Positions 33,389 through 40,590 of a DNA stretch of 47,895 nt are shown piece after piece. Position 1 is the stretch's first letter, and the number at the start of each line of letters is the position of its first letter. The DNA is from a virus. The stretch covers positions 1 through 47,895 of IMG/VR virus record IMGVR_UViG_3300024346_000114. The stretch is one strand, 5' to 3'. The notes beneath the pieces were generated by a model. That model did not search any database and was not told the origin of the DNA. It worked only from the letters and a program-made list of their open reading frames with translations. Made by a program: the position numbers and the translations under genes.

Positions 33389-34159
33389 CTAACTAGAAAA
33401 GACCTCTTTCATACTCTTATCTATTTCTTTTTGGTTGTTGCCCATTTTATTATACCAAAGGTTAATAACCTTAGTTAGTTTATCAAAACTGCTATCAAAA
33501 ATATCTTTAATTAAGAGTATGTTTTCATCTTCAATATCTTCCTTATCTTCAGAAAGATAAAGAAATGATTGCCTTTTCTCATCAAAGCTTGCACCTTCAA
33601 ATACAGGGAAAACGTCAGTCTTTCCTTCTACCTCGTCCTCATAAAAAGAAAAGTTAAATATAAACCATTCTATCATTTTTGTTTCTGATTTAACGTCTGC
33701 AGTCTGACTATATTGATCTCTCAAGGAAGATTCGTATTTCATAATGATAGACTGAGCTTCCGCCATCTTCTCTTCAGCTTCTGCTAATTTGATTTTTTGT
33801 TCCTCATCAAGTTTTTTCGCAGCTCCGTAAAACTCTATAGTTCTAGAAGATTCGATGTTTAACAACAAAGCATCTTTTAGATCTTTCTCTAGCCCAACGG
33901 TATCCTCATTACTCGCAAACTTTCTTTCGAGCATAGCTCTAGTTAAGAAACCAGCATTAATATACTCGTTGTATTTTTGACCATAGAAAAACTCAGCCCT
34001 CTCAATGTCTGAAACAGTTGGTTTGTAAACAATAACCCTTTCTTTCTTTTTTTTCTTAGTCTTCTTAGTATACTCCTTTTCTCCGTTTTTCGTTTTTTTG
34101 GTATAAGGTGTTTCTACTACAATATCTCTTTCGATTTCAAATGAATAAAGTTCTTTCAT
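33389..34159 (-). CDS. Tail assembly chaperone-like protein, upstream member
   Basis: This 256-residue protein has a strongly basic N-terminal segment (KKTKNGEKEYTKKTKKKKK), a helical core, and a predicted coiled coil near 120-150 (KLAEAEEKMAEAQS). It lies between the tail tube gene with its small follower and the second chaperone-like gene, matching the lambda G position. It ends in TAG, one of only two TAG stops I count among 37 complete gene ends here, followed directly by an in-frame ATG. Two extended late-type promoter boxes lie before it, suggesting that a new late transcript for chaperones and tape measure begins here. Confidence 0.55.
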   Translation of the reverse strand: MKELYSFEIERDIVVETPYTKKTKNGEKEYTKKTKKKKKERVIVYKPTVSDIERAEFFYGQKYNEYINAGFLTRAMLERKFASNEDTVGLEKDLKDALLLNIESSRTIEFYGAAKKLDEEQKIKLAEAEEKMAEAQSIIMKYESSLRDQYSQTADVKSETKMIEWFIFNFSFYEDEVEGKTDVFPVFEGASFDEKRQSFLYLSEDKEDIEDENILLIKDIFDSSFDKLTKVINLWYNKMGNNQKEIDKSMKEVFSS

Positions 34160-34165
34160 AAAATG

Positions 34166-34195
34166 TGTTTATTTATATAATTATGTTTATTTATA
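34166..34195 (-). promoter_or_regulatory. Tandem late promoter boxes, two copies of TATAAATAAACA
   Basis: The minus strand carries the same 12-mer at 34184-34195 and 34166-34177, 18 bp apart, just before the ATG at 34157-34159. The nearer copy would start transcription only about 5 nt before the ATG if spacing follows T4 late promoters. Confidence 0.7.
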
Positions 34196-34198
34196 GTT

Positions 34199-34222
34199 AA
34201 AAATCAAATTTATTTTTTGATT
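34199..34222 (-). terminator. Weak terminator-like hairpin after the small tail gene
   Basis: AATCAAA (34216-34222) and TTTGATT (34202-34208) form a 7-bp stem overlapping the stop codon. Five T follow on the minus strand (34199-34203), directly before the tandem late promoter boxes. The low GC content makes it weak. Confidence 0.35.
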
Positions 34223-34599
34223 CCTAAAGAAAGAGAATCCCCGTCCTCTGATTCGAACTTAATTGCATTTATATAATCGCTCTCAATGTCCATATCATTT
34301 GAAATCAACAAACTATTAAAAAAATAAGAATATTTATATTCGTTTTTTATATGTACATCTAAGCCAAAGACCTTAGACGGATAGTAACCTCCAAAAAAGT
34401 TTCCAGAAGAATCAAAAATTTGACCATTTTCACCAGAAAAAGATATTCCAGTAGATTGCAGGTCATTGATATCTTCTCCGTCGAAAAACCCACTTCCTAA
34501 ATGTAATTTAAAAGAACTTTCTTTTTGCCGAATAGCAAAGGATAATTCAAATATGCCTTTGGAGAAAGATTCAGAATCTATTTTTTTTGTTTGCTGCAT
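34210..34599 (-). CDS. Small tail-region protein of unknown function
   Basis: I start this gene at the ATG at 34597-34599 (MQQTKK, 129 residues). A start 30 bp earlier would lie inside the terminator of the tail tube gene. The protein is mainly beta and Gly/Ser/Phe-rich (for example LHLGSGFFDGEDIND and SSGNFFGGYYPSKVFGLDV), without recognisable motifs. It is framed by a strong terminator upstream and a weak one with late promoter boxes downstream, so it may be expressed only by readthrough or from a promoter I did not identify. A minor tail protein is a guess from its place next to the tail tube gene. Confidence 0.55.
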   Translation of the reverse strand: MQQTKKIDSESFSKGIFELSFAIRQKESSFKLHLGSGFFDGEDINDLQSTGISFSGENGQIFDSSGNFFGGYYPSKVFGLDVHIKNEYKYSYFFNSLLISNDMDIESDYINAIKFESEDGDSLSLGIKK

Positions 34600-34612
34600 A
34601 CTCTTTTTTACA

Positions 34613-34646
34613 CAAAAAAACAAGCCCAACCTTTCGGAAGGGCTTG
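34613..34646 (-). terminator. Strong Rho-independent terminator after the tail tube gene
   Basis: On the minus strand CAAGCCC pairs with GGGCTTG (arms 34640-34646 and 34621-34627) around a 12-nt loop, followed by seven T (34614-34620). It ends 21 bp past the tail tube stop, as expected for a very highly expressed structural gene. Confidence 0.9.
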
Positions 34647-34667
34647 TTTAACACAACAATACAAAAC

Positions 34668-35765
34668 TTAAGCTTCTCTTCCGCTCCAGAAGACACCTTC
34701 TGTAGAGGTTGAAGCTCCAGCAATTTGAGCTGAGAAAGTTAAATCAACACTTTCGTTGTCGTCCAACGATGTGCTGAATGATTGGCTATCCAGAACAGCA
34801 TTTTTAAGCTGAAATACATGGACGGGAGATCCGAGTTTATCTTCGACTTTGATAACAACGTCAACCCTGTCGTCTCCAGCAGTTCCAGTGAGAACATACT
34901 CAAGTGAACCTTGTTTGAAGTCACTTACAAGAGCGCTCATGTTGACATTAACGTCAATTGGAAACTCAAGGTACTTTGTTCCGCGTTCTCTTCCGAGGCA
35001 CTCGACGTTTTCCCTTGCTAGTGGAATTTCCACGCTTGCGTTCTGAACACATATATTAGAAAGATCTACACCAATGTTGTCTCCAACTGAGATTTCATCG
35101 TTCTCGAATGTAACGCTTACATCTTGCGGTCTAAGTACAGCAAATGACATTGATCCAGTATCAGGAGCTGGCAAAGTGATAGTTCCAGCTTGTCTTGCGT
35201 AGGTGGAGTCAACAGAAGGGTTTTCTAAGGCGCTATGAGTTCCTGTAAAGAAAACAACGTTAGAAGCTTCTCCCTCGACATCAACTCTTGGAATTTCTCC
35301 TACAGCAAAGTTGGCTGTGTAAGATGTTAAGAATACGTTTCCGAATCCAATTGTATCGTGTTCAGCTTCGTCGCTAGCCCAAGAAGTGCTATTAAATGCG
35401 TCTTCTCCTTCTTTAACGGTAGCAACATAAAGGTTGCGCTCTCTTGCGTCTGGGTCTTCTGACAAAATTCCAGAAATAATCTGTGCGTTTAGGTTAGAAG
35501 TTGTGAGCCCGAGATACGTCTCGTTTTCTCCTCCTCCAAGGAAATAGCCTAGAGAAACTGTTGGCGTTACTTCTGAAGTAAGTTCTACTCCAATACGCGA
35601 TAGTTGACCGAACTCCCTAATGTCTTCTCTGGCTCCTGCCTGATCGACTTCAAAAGAGAAAGTATCTACCCTGTTTAATTGTGAAGCGGTGGTTAATCCG
35701 CCTCCCCAGCCAGTTGCAGAAGCAAAGACCGCTTTGTTTTGTGAAATGATTCTTGTTCTTGACAT
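34668..35765 (-). CDS. Major tail tube protein (probable)
   Basis: This is a 365-residue all-beta protein with no Cys-rich or enzymatic motif. Two halves of similar rhythm can be seen. Features such as RVDTFSFEVDQAGAREDIREFGQ, GVELTSEVTPTVSLGYFLGG and IGFGNVFLTSYTANFAVGEIPRVDVEGE match long-tailed phage tube or major tail proteins, in which short strands alternate with Gly/Glu loops. The C-terminal half (about 225-350) could be an Ig-like or second tube domain. Evidence of high expression is its own strong terminator and comparatively GC-rich, regular codon use, as for the major capsid gene. It precedes the chaperone and tape measure genes. No sheath gene lies next to it. Confidence 0.75.
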   Translation of the reverse strand: MSRTRIISQNKAVFASATGWGGGLTTASQLNRVDTFSFEVDQAGAREDIREFGQLSRIGVELTSEVTPTVSLGYFLGGGENETYLGLTTSNLNAQIISGILSEDPDARERNLYVATVKEGEDAFNSTSWASDEAEHDTIGFGNVFLTSYTANFAVGEIPRVDVEGEASNVVFFTGTHSALENPSVDSTYARQAGTITLPAPDTGSMSFAVLRPQDVSVTFENDEISVGDNIGVDLSNICVQNASVEIPLARENVECLGRERGTKYLEFPIDVNVNMSALVSDFKQGSLEYVLTGTAGDDRVDVVIKVEDKLGSPVHVFQLKNAVLDSQSFSTSLDDNESVDLTFSAQIAGASTSTEGVFWSGREA

Positions 35766-35797
35766 AATTGATTAGAATGTTTTTTATTTTTTACACC

Positions 35798-36676
35798 TTA
35801 TTGTAATCTTGGGAATCTATATGTTGATAAATCGAACTCCATCATGGCTACAGAAAAGTCCCTATTAATAAGTTCTCTCATTCTTTCAGAGTAAACTTTA
35901 GATACACTAACCTTATCCAAATGAGTAGTGACACCTCCTTCAAAGGTTTTTTGGAAAACCTCGTAATCATATGGAGCTTGCTTTATAGAATAAGAAAACC
36001 CATAAGGAAAGTTTTCGTAAGGTATGTGTGAAAACTCGTCTCTAGCAGAGTCTCTAAACTTAGAAATTATACTGTCTATTACAAAATTATCTCTAGTCAA
36101 AACCATAACTTGAACTCTGTTTTTAGTTTCTTCCATTCCACCAATACAATGCTCGTCATTTTTAGATGAAGCTAAAGAGATAAAACAAGCTGGCAAAAAA
36201 AATGTTTTTTCGTCTAGTTTTTCTGATTGGTTAAAAAAGTAAGGAGTGGTTTGACCATTTTCTAGAAAATCAGATTGAAGTATTGTGCTTACATCACTAT
36301 CGTTAGCTATGTAAGTGTTAACCTCTTTTACTGTAGAAGTTGCTGTTATATCCAAGTCTTTGCCAGAGGATAAAGGTAATACAACTCTGCCTTCTTGATA
36401 ATCCAAGAAAACACCTCCGTTACTGTCTGGATCGTCATTTATAAATTGTCCATTTATATAAACACCAGAATTTGGGCTTTCTACAGACTGATCCGCAACC
36501 AACTGCCTGAACTGACCTTGGTAACCTATAAAATCACTTGGTAAATCCGAATATTCCACATACTTAAAACTGTTTTCAAGACCTGTGACATATGCTTTTA
36601 TATCCTCTTTTAGTAGGGCATTTTCAAACCAAAGGTAAAAGCTAGATAATAGATTCTGATCGAACTGGGCTTTCAT
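35798..36676 (-). CDS. Neck/tail-completion region protein, unknown
   Basis: The 292-residue protein lies between the connector genes and the tail tube gene, where tail terminator or completion proteins are encoded. It begins with a helix (FDQNLLSSFYLWFENALLKED), has a beta core with VYINGQFINDD and GVFLDYQEGRVVLPL, and a conserved-looking RVQVMVLTRDNFVIDSIISKFRD segment. The order of helix, beta sheet and helix fits tail terminator folds only loosely, and the protein is longer than usual (130-200 residues). The identity is inferred from gene order. Confidence 0.5.
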   Translation of the reverse strand: MKAQFDQNLLSSFYLWFENALLKEDIKAYVTGLENSFKYVEYSDLPSDFIGYQGQFRQLVADQSVESPNSGVYINGQFINDDPDSNGGVFLDYQEGRVVLPLSSGKDLDITATSTVKEVNTYIANDSDVSTILQSDFLENGQTTPYFFNQSEKLDEKTFFLPACFISLASSKNDEHCIGGMEETKNRVQVMVLTRDNFVIDSIISKFRDSARDEFSHIPYENFPYGFSYSIKQAPYDYEVFQKTFEGGVTTHLDKVSVSKVYSERMRELINRDFSVAMMEFDLSTYRFPRLQ

Positions 36677-36678
36677 TT

Positions 36679-37281
36679 TTAAATTTTTCTTAAATTGTTT
36701 TTAAAATCTTCTATGATTTTAGATATATAAGGTGTTGTATCAAAGCTAGACCCTGTGCTTTTTGAAACCTGCAATCCAGAACCTGATCTCGAAGATGTCT
36801 TTGTATTACTACTATACACATAAGATCCAAGATTGCTTATACCTTTTTCTATTCCTTCAGCCCAACTCAAACCTCCAGCCCAAGGAATGGGTGTTGCAGA
36901 AAAAACCTCTTCTAAAGTTGGTATAGACATAGATACTTTGAACGAACCGCTTTGCTTTAAACTTCTTACGCTATAAGTGATTTTCCTATCGAATATTCTT
37001 TTGATATCTATTGTTGGCGTAGAGTTAGCTTCGAAACCTATGAAAGAAAACAAGTTTCCATATCCATTTGTAAGACCACTTATGTTGTTGGCATAAGGAC
37101 CTTGTTCTATCTCTCTTGTAACTGGATGAGATTCGAAGTCACCTTGAAGTTGCTTTTGTTTTTTTAGAATTTCTGGAGCTAATGATCTTCTTATTTGCAA
37201 AGCTAAAGATCTCTTGCTAGATGTCATTACATCTCTTAAAACAGCCCTTTTGTTTATGACTACTTTGACGTTTCTAGCCAT
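36679..37281 (-). CDS. Neck protein candidate (HK97 gp10-like position)
   Basis: This 200-residue basic protein has long N-terminal helices (KRAVLRDVMTSSKRSLALQIRRSLAPEILKKQKQL), a beta middle, and a PWAGGLSWAEGIEKGISN segment near 130-150. It ends with a helical tail, IIEDFKNNLRKI, after a Ser/Thr-rich linker. In siphoviruses the gene before the tail terminator usually encodes a gp10-type tail-completion protein with a similar helix-sheet-helix plan. The ATG overlaps the stop of the upstream gene by one base (TAATG), so the two are coupled. No diagnostic motif was seen. Confidence 0.5.
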   Translation of the reverse strand: MARNVKVVINKRAVLRDVMTSSKRSLALQIRRSLAPEILKKQKQLQGDFESHPVTREIEQGPYANNISGLTNGYGNLFSFIGFEANSTPTIDIKRIFDRKITYSVRSLKQSGSFKVSMSIPTLEEVFSATPIPWAGGLSWAEGIEKGISNLGSYVYSSNTKTSSRSGSGLQVSKSTGSSFDTTPYISKIIEDFKNNLRKI

Positions 37282-37736
37282 TAATTTTCTCTCTTCAAGT
37301 TTACCTGATAATACTGAGAGTCAAATGGACCTATATGTTTTGAATCTCCTTCTAAAGTAAACAGGTCTCCGTCTACTTCAACCCTAGATGAAATTTTCAA
37401 TTTTTCGTAACCCTCTTTTTTGACTTTTAGTCTAATCCTACCCTCTGAAGCGGATAAGTTCATTTGTGCTTTAGCATCAACGATTCTATCATCTTGGAAG
37501 TTTTCGTATTTTACAATGGCTTGTATTTTAACTTTTTCCATTGTATTCCTTGTGGTAGTGTGTCTAGTCGTTTGCTTTGGAGCACTATAAAGGGGGTTAT
37601 AGTCTTGAGGTAAGTCATTGGGAGAATCAGTATATTTCTTTATATACACATATATGTCCCTAAAAAAGGTATCCCTTACATTATCCAACTCAAGTTGAAT
37701 TTGCTTCTTTTCATCATCTGACAATAGAGAAGACAT
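37281..37736 (-). CDS. Head-tail connector (stopper-like) candidate
   Basis: The 151-residue protein has an N-terminal helix (DDEKKQIQLELDNVRDTFFR), then KQTTRHTTTRNTMEKVKIQAIVKY, then a small beta barrel: GRIRLKVKKEGYEKLKIS, SSRVEVDGDLFTLEGD and HIGPFDSQYYQVNL. The sequence V-D-G-x-x-F-x-L followed by a strand ending in a Y-x-V/L pattern is typical of head-tail joining or stopper proteins, which seal the portal exit after packaging. It is flanked by other connector genes. The identification is by fold pattern and order. Confidence 0.5.
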   Translation of the reverse strand: MSSLLSDDEKKQIQLELDNVRDTFFRDIYVYIKKYTDSPNDLPQDYNPLYSAPKQTTRHTTTRNTMEKVKIQAIVKYENFQDDRIVDAKAQMNLSASEGRIRLKVKKEGYEKLKISSRVEVDGDLFTLEGDSKHIGPFDSQYYQVNLKREN

Positions 37737-37737
37737 C

Positions 37738-38208
37738 TTATGCTATATTGTTTTTGTCTGAACCGTAAACCTGAATAGGTGATGATTTATAAACATTATA
37801 CTTAGAAACTAAGTCGTTAAGCTTGTCCATTGAATCATTTTTAAAAGAGTTCAAGGTTCTGGCTATAGAGTTTCTGTTTTGTTTTTGTATTGTTGTATCA
37901 CCTTCTTTTAACAACACCCAATCAGAGGAGCCAGCACAATTGCTCGTAATACCCCTCAGAACGTCCCTAGAGAGCTTCTCGTAATAATGTACAGAATATA
38001 GCTCAGTATAGATTGCCTCCTCTTCAGCGCAAAATGAGGGTAAAAAATTACCACTCACATCTATTTCAAAATCTTCATTGAGAAGAATGTTGACTTCGCC
38101 TATGTTAGCATCTAACCAACCAGACACATAAGATATCGGGAATCTATCTGTGTCTTCAGGAAATTCAGTATTTATTATTTGTTCTGCAAGCTCTCCAAGG
38201 TCATTCAT
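37738..38208 (-). CDS. Head-completion/adaptor candidate
   Basis: This 156-residue, mostly helical acidic protein is located between the capsid and connector genes, the usual adaptor position. It contains ISYVSGWLDANIGEVNILLNEDFEI near the N-terminus and a helix-rich second half (AEEEAIYTELYSVHYYEKLSRDVLRG) consistent with the helical bundle of gp6/gp15-type adaptor proteins that dock on the portal. Two cysteines are present but not as a motif. It ends one base before the ATG of the next gene. Confidence 0.48.
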   Translation of the reverse strand: MNDLGELAEQIINTEFPEDTDRFPISYVSGWLDANIGEVNILLNEDFEIDVSGNFLPSFCAEEEAIYTELYSVHYYEKLSRDVLRGITSNCAGSSDWVLLKEGDTTIQKQNRNSIARTLNSFKNDSMDKLNDLVSKYNVYKSSPIQVYGSDKNNIA

Positions 38209-38211
38209 ATT

Positions 38212-38718
38212 TTAAATATCGTTAAACAACCTTACAGTTTTTTTGTAGTTTGGGGAATTCTCGTCTATGATTGGTTGTATTGGGCTCGGCACATTCACAT
38301 TGTGCTTCCTAGCGTACATATTGAAAGATTCAATCAAATTTCTTTTTAATTCTCTGGTGCTCTGCTGTGGAGTAACTCCAACGTGCATGGCTAATGAAGT
38401 CATCTCAGAAACAGACATATCTTCTAACTTACTAGCAAAAATATCTTCATTTAATGTTCTGTATGGGTTCATTTCTTGAATGCCCAGAAGATCTTCCAAA
38501 TCTCTAGCTTGATCTATTTGCTTTTGTTTTTCACTTCTACTCTTTCCGTCAACCATCTCAAAGGCTTCTAATGATTCCTTTTGTTTTCCAGTGTCATCTT
38601 CTTGTATAGCGTGACCAATAGAACCCTCTACATCTAAAAGTTCTTTTAATTCCTTTTCCCTAGCTTCTTTGTTAGTTTTTTTGCTAAGTTTTTTGCCTTG
38701 TTTTTTATTATCGCTCAT
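38212..38718 (-). CDS. Structural-cluster protein with a C-terminal helical (SAP/Rho-N-like) segment
   Basis: This 168-residue protein has a very charged, probably disordered N-terminus (residues 1-75, many Lys and Glu). The C-terminal segment NPYRTLNEDIFASKLEDMSVSEMTSLAMHVGVTP continues with a basic stretch, REL-K-RNLIESFN. The pattern L-x-x-M-S-x-x-E-x-x-x-L-A-x-x-x-G followed by R-x-x-LK-x-x-LI resembles short helix-extended-loop-helix nucleic-acid binding motifs of SAP or Rho-N type. A role in the neck or DNA-end binding is possible. It follows the terminator of the major capsid gene, and I did not identify a separate promoter for it. Confidence 0.5.
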   Translation of the reverse strand: MSDNKKQGKKLSKKTNKEAREKELKELLDVEGSIGHAIQEDDTGKQKESLEAFEMVDGKSRSEKQKQIDQARDLEDLLGIQEMNPYRTLNEDIFASKLEDMSVSEMTSLAMHVGVTPQQSTRELKRNLIESFNMYARKHNVNVPSPIQPIIDENSPNYKKTVRLFNDI

Positions 38719-38749
38719 AACATATGATATGTATTACACCAAAAAAATC

Positions 38750-38786
38750 AAAAAAAAAGAACCGCCCCTCTAAAGGAACGGTTCTT
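38750..38786 (-). terminator. Strong Rho-independent terminator after the major capsid gene
   Basis: AAGAACCG (38779-38786) pairs with CGGTTCTT (38757-38764) on the minus strand around a 14-nt loop and runs into an uninterrupted T-tract (38751-38758). It lies 18 bp past the capsid gene stop and isolates the high-level capsid transcript. Confidence 0.9.
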
Positions 38787-38803
38787 GTAATTGTTTTAAG
38801 CGA

Positions 38804-39958
38804 TTAGGCGACGATTCCCACAAGGGCTTTATCGTCGATGCAGAGGCGACCCTCTTCAATCTTACCAAACCAACCAATCTTCTCTTGGCGTACGGAGAAC
38901 TGATCGTCAACTTGTACGTTGAACGCGTCAGATGCACCTTCGTCAAGAACGACTGGGCGGATTAGTGACTCTTTGCTACGGTCGATACCAATAAGAAGCT
39001 CGTCAGTTGAACTGAAGCCAGCGTCAGGACTTGATCCTTGTCCACCAGATGTAACTGTAGAGGCATCGCCAGCGTCGATTGCAAGGGCGATCTTATTGAA
39101 ACGTTGCTCGATACCCATTTCAAGGACTTCAATGATATTGATGCCGTAGAAGTTAGGGAGTCCAGCTCCGCTGTAAAGGGTCTCACGAAGGCTCTCAGGA
39201 GCGCTAACAGCACTTTCTGTAGAGGTGTTTGAGCTACCCGCTGTTCTTGCACCACCTTCAGTATTGATTGGGTTGTAAGACATTGAGCGAAGCTTCTCGA
39301 CCATCTCTGGTGAAACCATAAGGTCAGTTACGCCAACGTTAGCTCCACCAACAGGAGTACCACCAGCCCAAGAGCTATTAATGCGCTTGGATTTAGTGAT
39401 CAATCTGTTAAGGTCATCAAGAATGATGCGACCTTGGTTGTTGGAGGAAATAATGCGCTTGTTTGTGGTTCCGTTGCCCTTAATGAGAGCGGAAGCCAAA
39501 ACGTTGAACGCTGTGCGCTCTTGCTTAAGCATTACTTCTTGAGCCATTCTTGTGAATGTTTTGCTGACAACATCAACCCTAGCTTTTCTAGCATACTTGC
39601 GGTCAAACGCAAGAGCACTGTCAATAGTGTAGGTATTGAATTTAAGCTCATTGTGAGCTGGAAAGACTTGGTTATAAGGAAGTCCACCCGCAACTTGTTG
39701 AGAGTAAATTTGAATATAATCTTCGTCTGTAATGTCGTGGAAGAGGTCTAGAGGGAGTGACGGATTGTCGTCCCACTCATATGTCATTGTACTAAAGAGG
39801 TTGCCAATTGTGGTGGCGTTGTTAATAACCTCGTTAACTACAGGTCCAATAAGAGAAGCTACAGCTGCCTGTGCTTCGTAAGACTCTTCACGATTTGATG
39901 AAGCCATAGCGCGAACTAGGGCTAATTGATCTTCTGTTCTTTTAATTGTAATCTTCAT
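38804..39958 (-). CDS. Major capsid protein (HK97 fold)
   Basis: The protein has 384 residues. It fits HK97-fold capsid proteins in length, gene order (after protease-scaffold and decoration genes) and features: an N-terminal helical arm, an E-loop-like segment (DITDEDYIQIYSQQVAGGLPY), a spine helix region (RTAFNVLASALIKGNG), GVTDLMVSPEMVEKLRSM in the P domain, and a beta-rich A domain near INIIEVLEMGIEQRFNKIALAID. The GC-richer, regular codon use and strong terminator fit the most abundant virion protein. I did not see an obvious TATAAATA box directly before it, so transcription may come from upstream. Maturation by the upstream protease is expected. Confidence 0.88.
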   Translation of the reverse strand: MKITIKRTEDQLALVRAMASSNREESYEAQAAVASLIGPVVNEVINNATTIGNLFSTMTYEWDDNPSLPLDLFHDITDEDYIQIYSQQVAGGLPYNQVFPAHNELKFNTYTIDSALAFDRKYARKARVDVVSKTFTRMAQEVMLKQERTAFNVLASALIKGNGTTNKRIISSNNQGRIILDDLNRLITKSKRINSSWAGGTPVGGANVGVTDLMVSPEMVEKLRSMSYNPINTEGGARTAGSSNTSTESAVSAPESLRETLYSGAGLPNFYGINIIEVLEMGIEQRFNKIALAIDAGDASTVTSGGQGSSPDAGFSSTDELLIGIDRSKESLIRPVVLDEGASDAFNVQVDDQFSVRQEKIGWFGKIEEGRLCIDDKALVGIVA

Positions 39959-39972
39959 GTTCGTGATTTATT

Positions 39973-40560
39973 TTAGAGTTCGATTTTTACGATTGCGTAG
40001 TCACCTGCGAAAGGATCGGCAGAACCTTCTCCTTGGGTTTCTCTGCTTCCAGTTGCAAGAACGAGTCCTACAACAGCTTCACTAGCGCCAGCTGTACCAA
40101 GCTTACCACCATCGCGGACAGCAAGTTGAGACATTGGAGCAGGAATAGTACCGCCTTCAAAAGCTCCTTCAGTAAATGTGAAAGAACCCTTAGAAGCTAC
40201 AGGCACAGCCTCACCAGAGACTACACACTGAAGTTCAGCTTTTTTCTCTGGATAAAAACGAATTTTTTCTCCGTTTTCGTCCTCTTCGCGTACATCACGC
40301 AGAAGAATTCCCAATCCTACATCCCCAGAGTCAGCGAGCTGAACTTTGTGAGGAACGTTTGCATACATAGATGTAGCATTTCCAATAGCGTTAAGGAAAC
40401 CCCCTTCGCCGTATTCTACAAGATCTTGGTTAAGGTCAGCTTTAGTGATCTTAACAATGAGTCCTGCACCTACTTCGCCTCCGTCGAATGAAAACATGTT
40501 GATAACATCGGTTTCACTGTAATGACGGAATGGCAATAGTTTAGTTATATCGTTAGCCAT
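39973..40560 (-). CDS. Capsid decoration/stabilisation protein (probable)
   Basis: The protein has 195 residues and is mostly beta, with Gly/Ala-rich turns: MFSFDGGEVGAGLIVKI, YANVPHKVQLADSGDVGLGIL, VVSGEAVPVASKGSFTF and EAVVGLVLATG. This matches small decoration or head-stabilising proteins encoded directly before major capsid genes, and recalls DUF2190-type proteins with V-x-x-G-x-x-V-P-V-x-x-x-G. Codon use is GC-richer, like the capsid gene. A TATAAATA box lies only 5 nt before its ATG, so its late transcript would begin very near the start codon. Confidence 0.7.
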   Translation of the reverse strand: MANDITKLLPFRHYSETDVINMFSFDGGEVGAGLIVKITKADLNQDLVEYGEGGFLNAIGNATSMYANVPHKVQLADSGDVGLGILLRDVREEDENGEKIRFYPEKKAELQCVVSGEAVPVASKGSFTFTEGAFEGGTIPAPMSQLAVRDGGKLGTAGASEAVVGLVLATGSRETQGEGSADPFAGDYAIVKIEL

Positions 40561-40565
40561 AATTT

Positions 40566-40573
40566 TATTTATA
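40566..40573 (-). promoter_or_regulatory. Late-type promoter box TATAAATA before decoration and capsid genes
   Basis: TATAAATA on the minus strand followed by AAATTATGG, so it ends 5 nt before the decoration gene ATG. With T4-like spacing the transcript would start at about the A of the ATG. It is well placed to drive both decoration and capsid genes. Confidence 0.55.
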
Positions 40574-40590
40574 AGTTAGATTTTTTTTTA

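Noticed and set aside
33389-33391. Recoding of TAG to an amino acid throughout the genome.
   Set aside because: Another gene ends normally in TAG at 19288-19290, and no genes look artificially broken at TAG codons; only local readthrough is plausible.
34241-34262. tRNA-like T-arm sequence (GATTCGAAC).
   Set aside because: No acceptor, D or anticodon arms fit around it, and it lies inside a coding region.
34600-34629. Earlier ATG for the small tail gene at 34627-34629.
   Set aside because: It lies inside the terminator hairpin of the tail tube gene; the ATG at 34597-34599 is more sensible.
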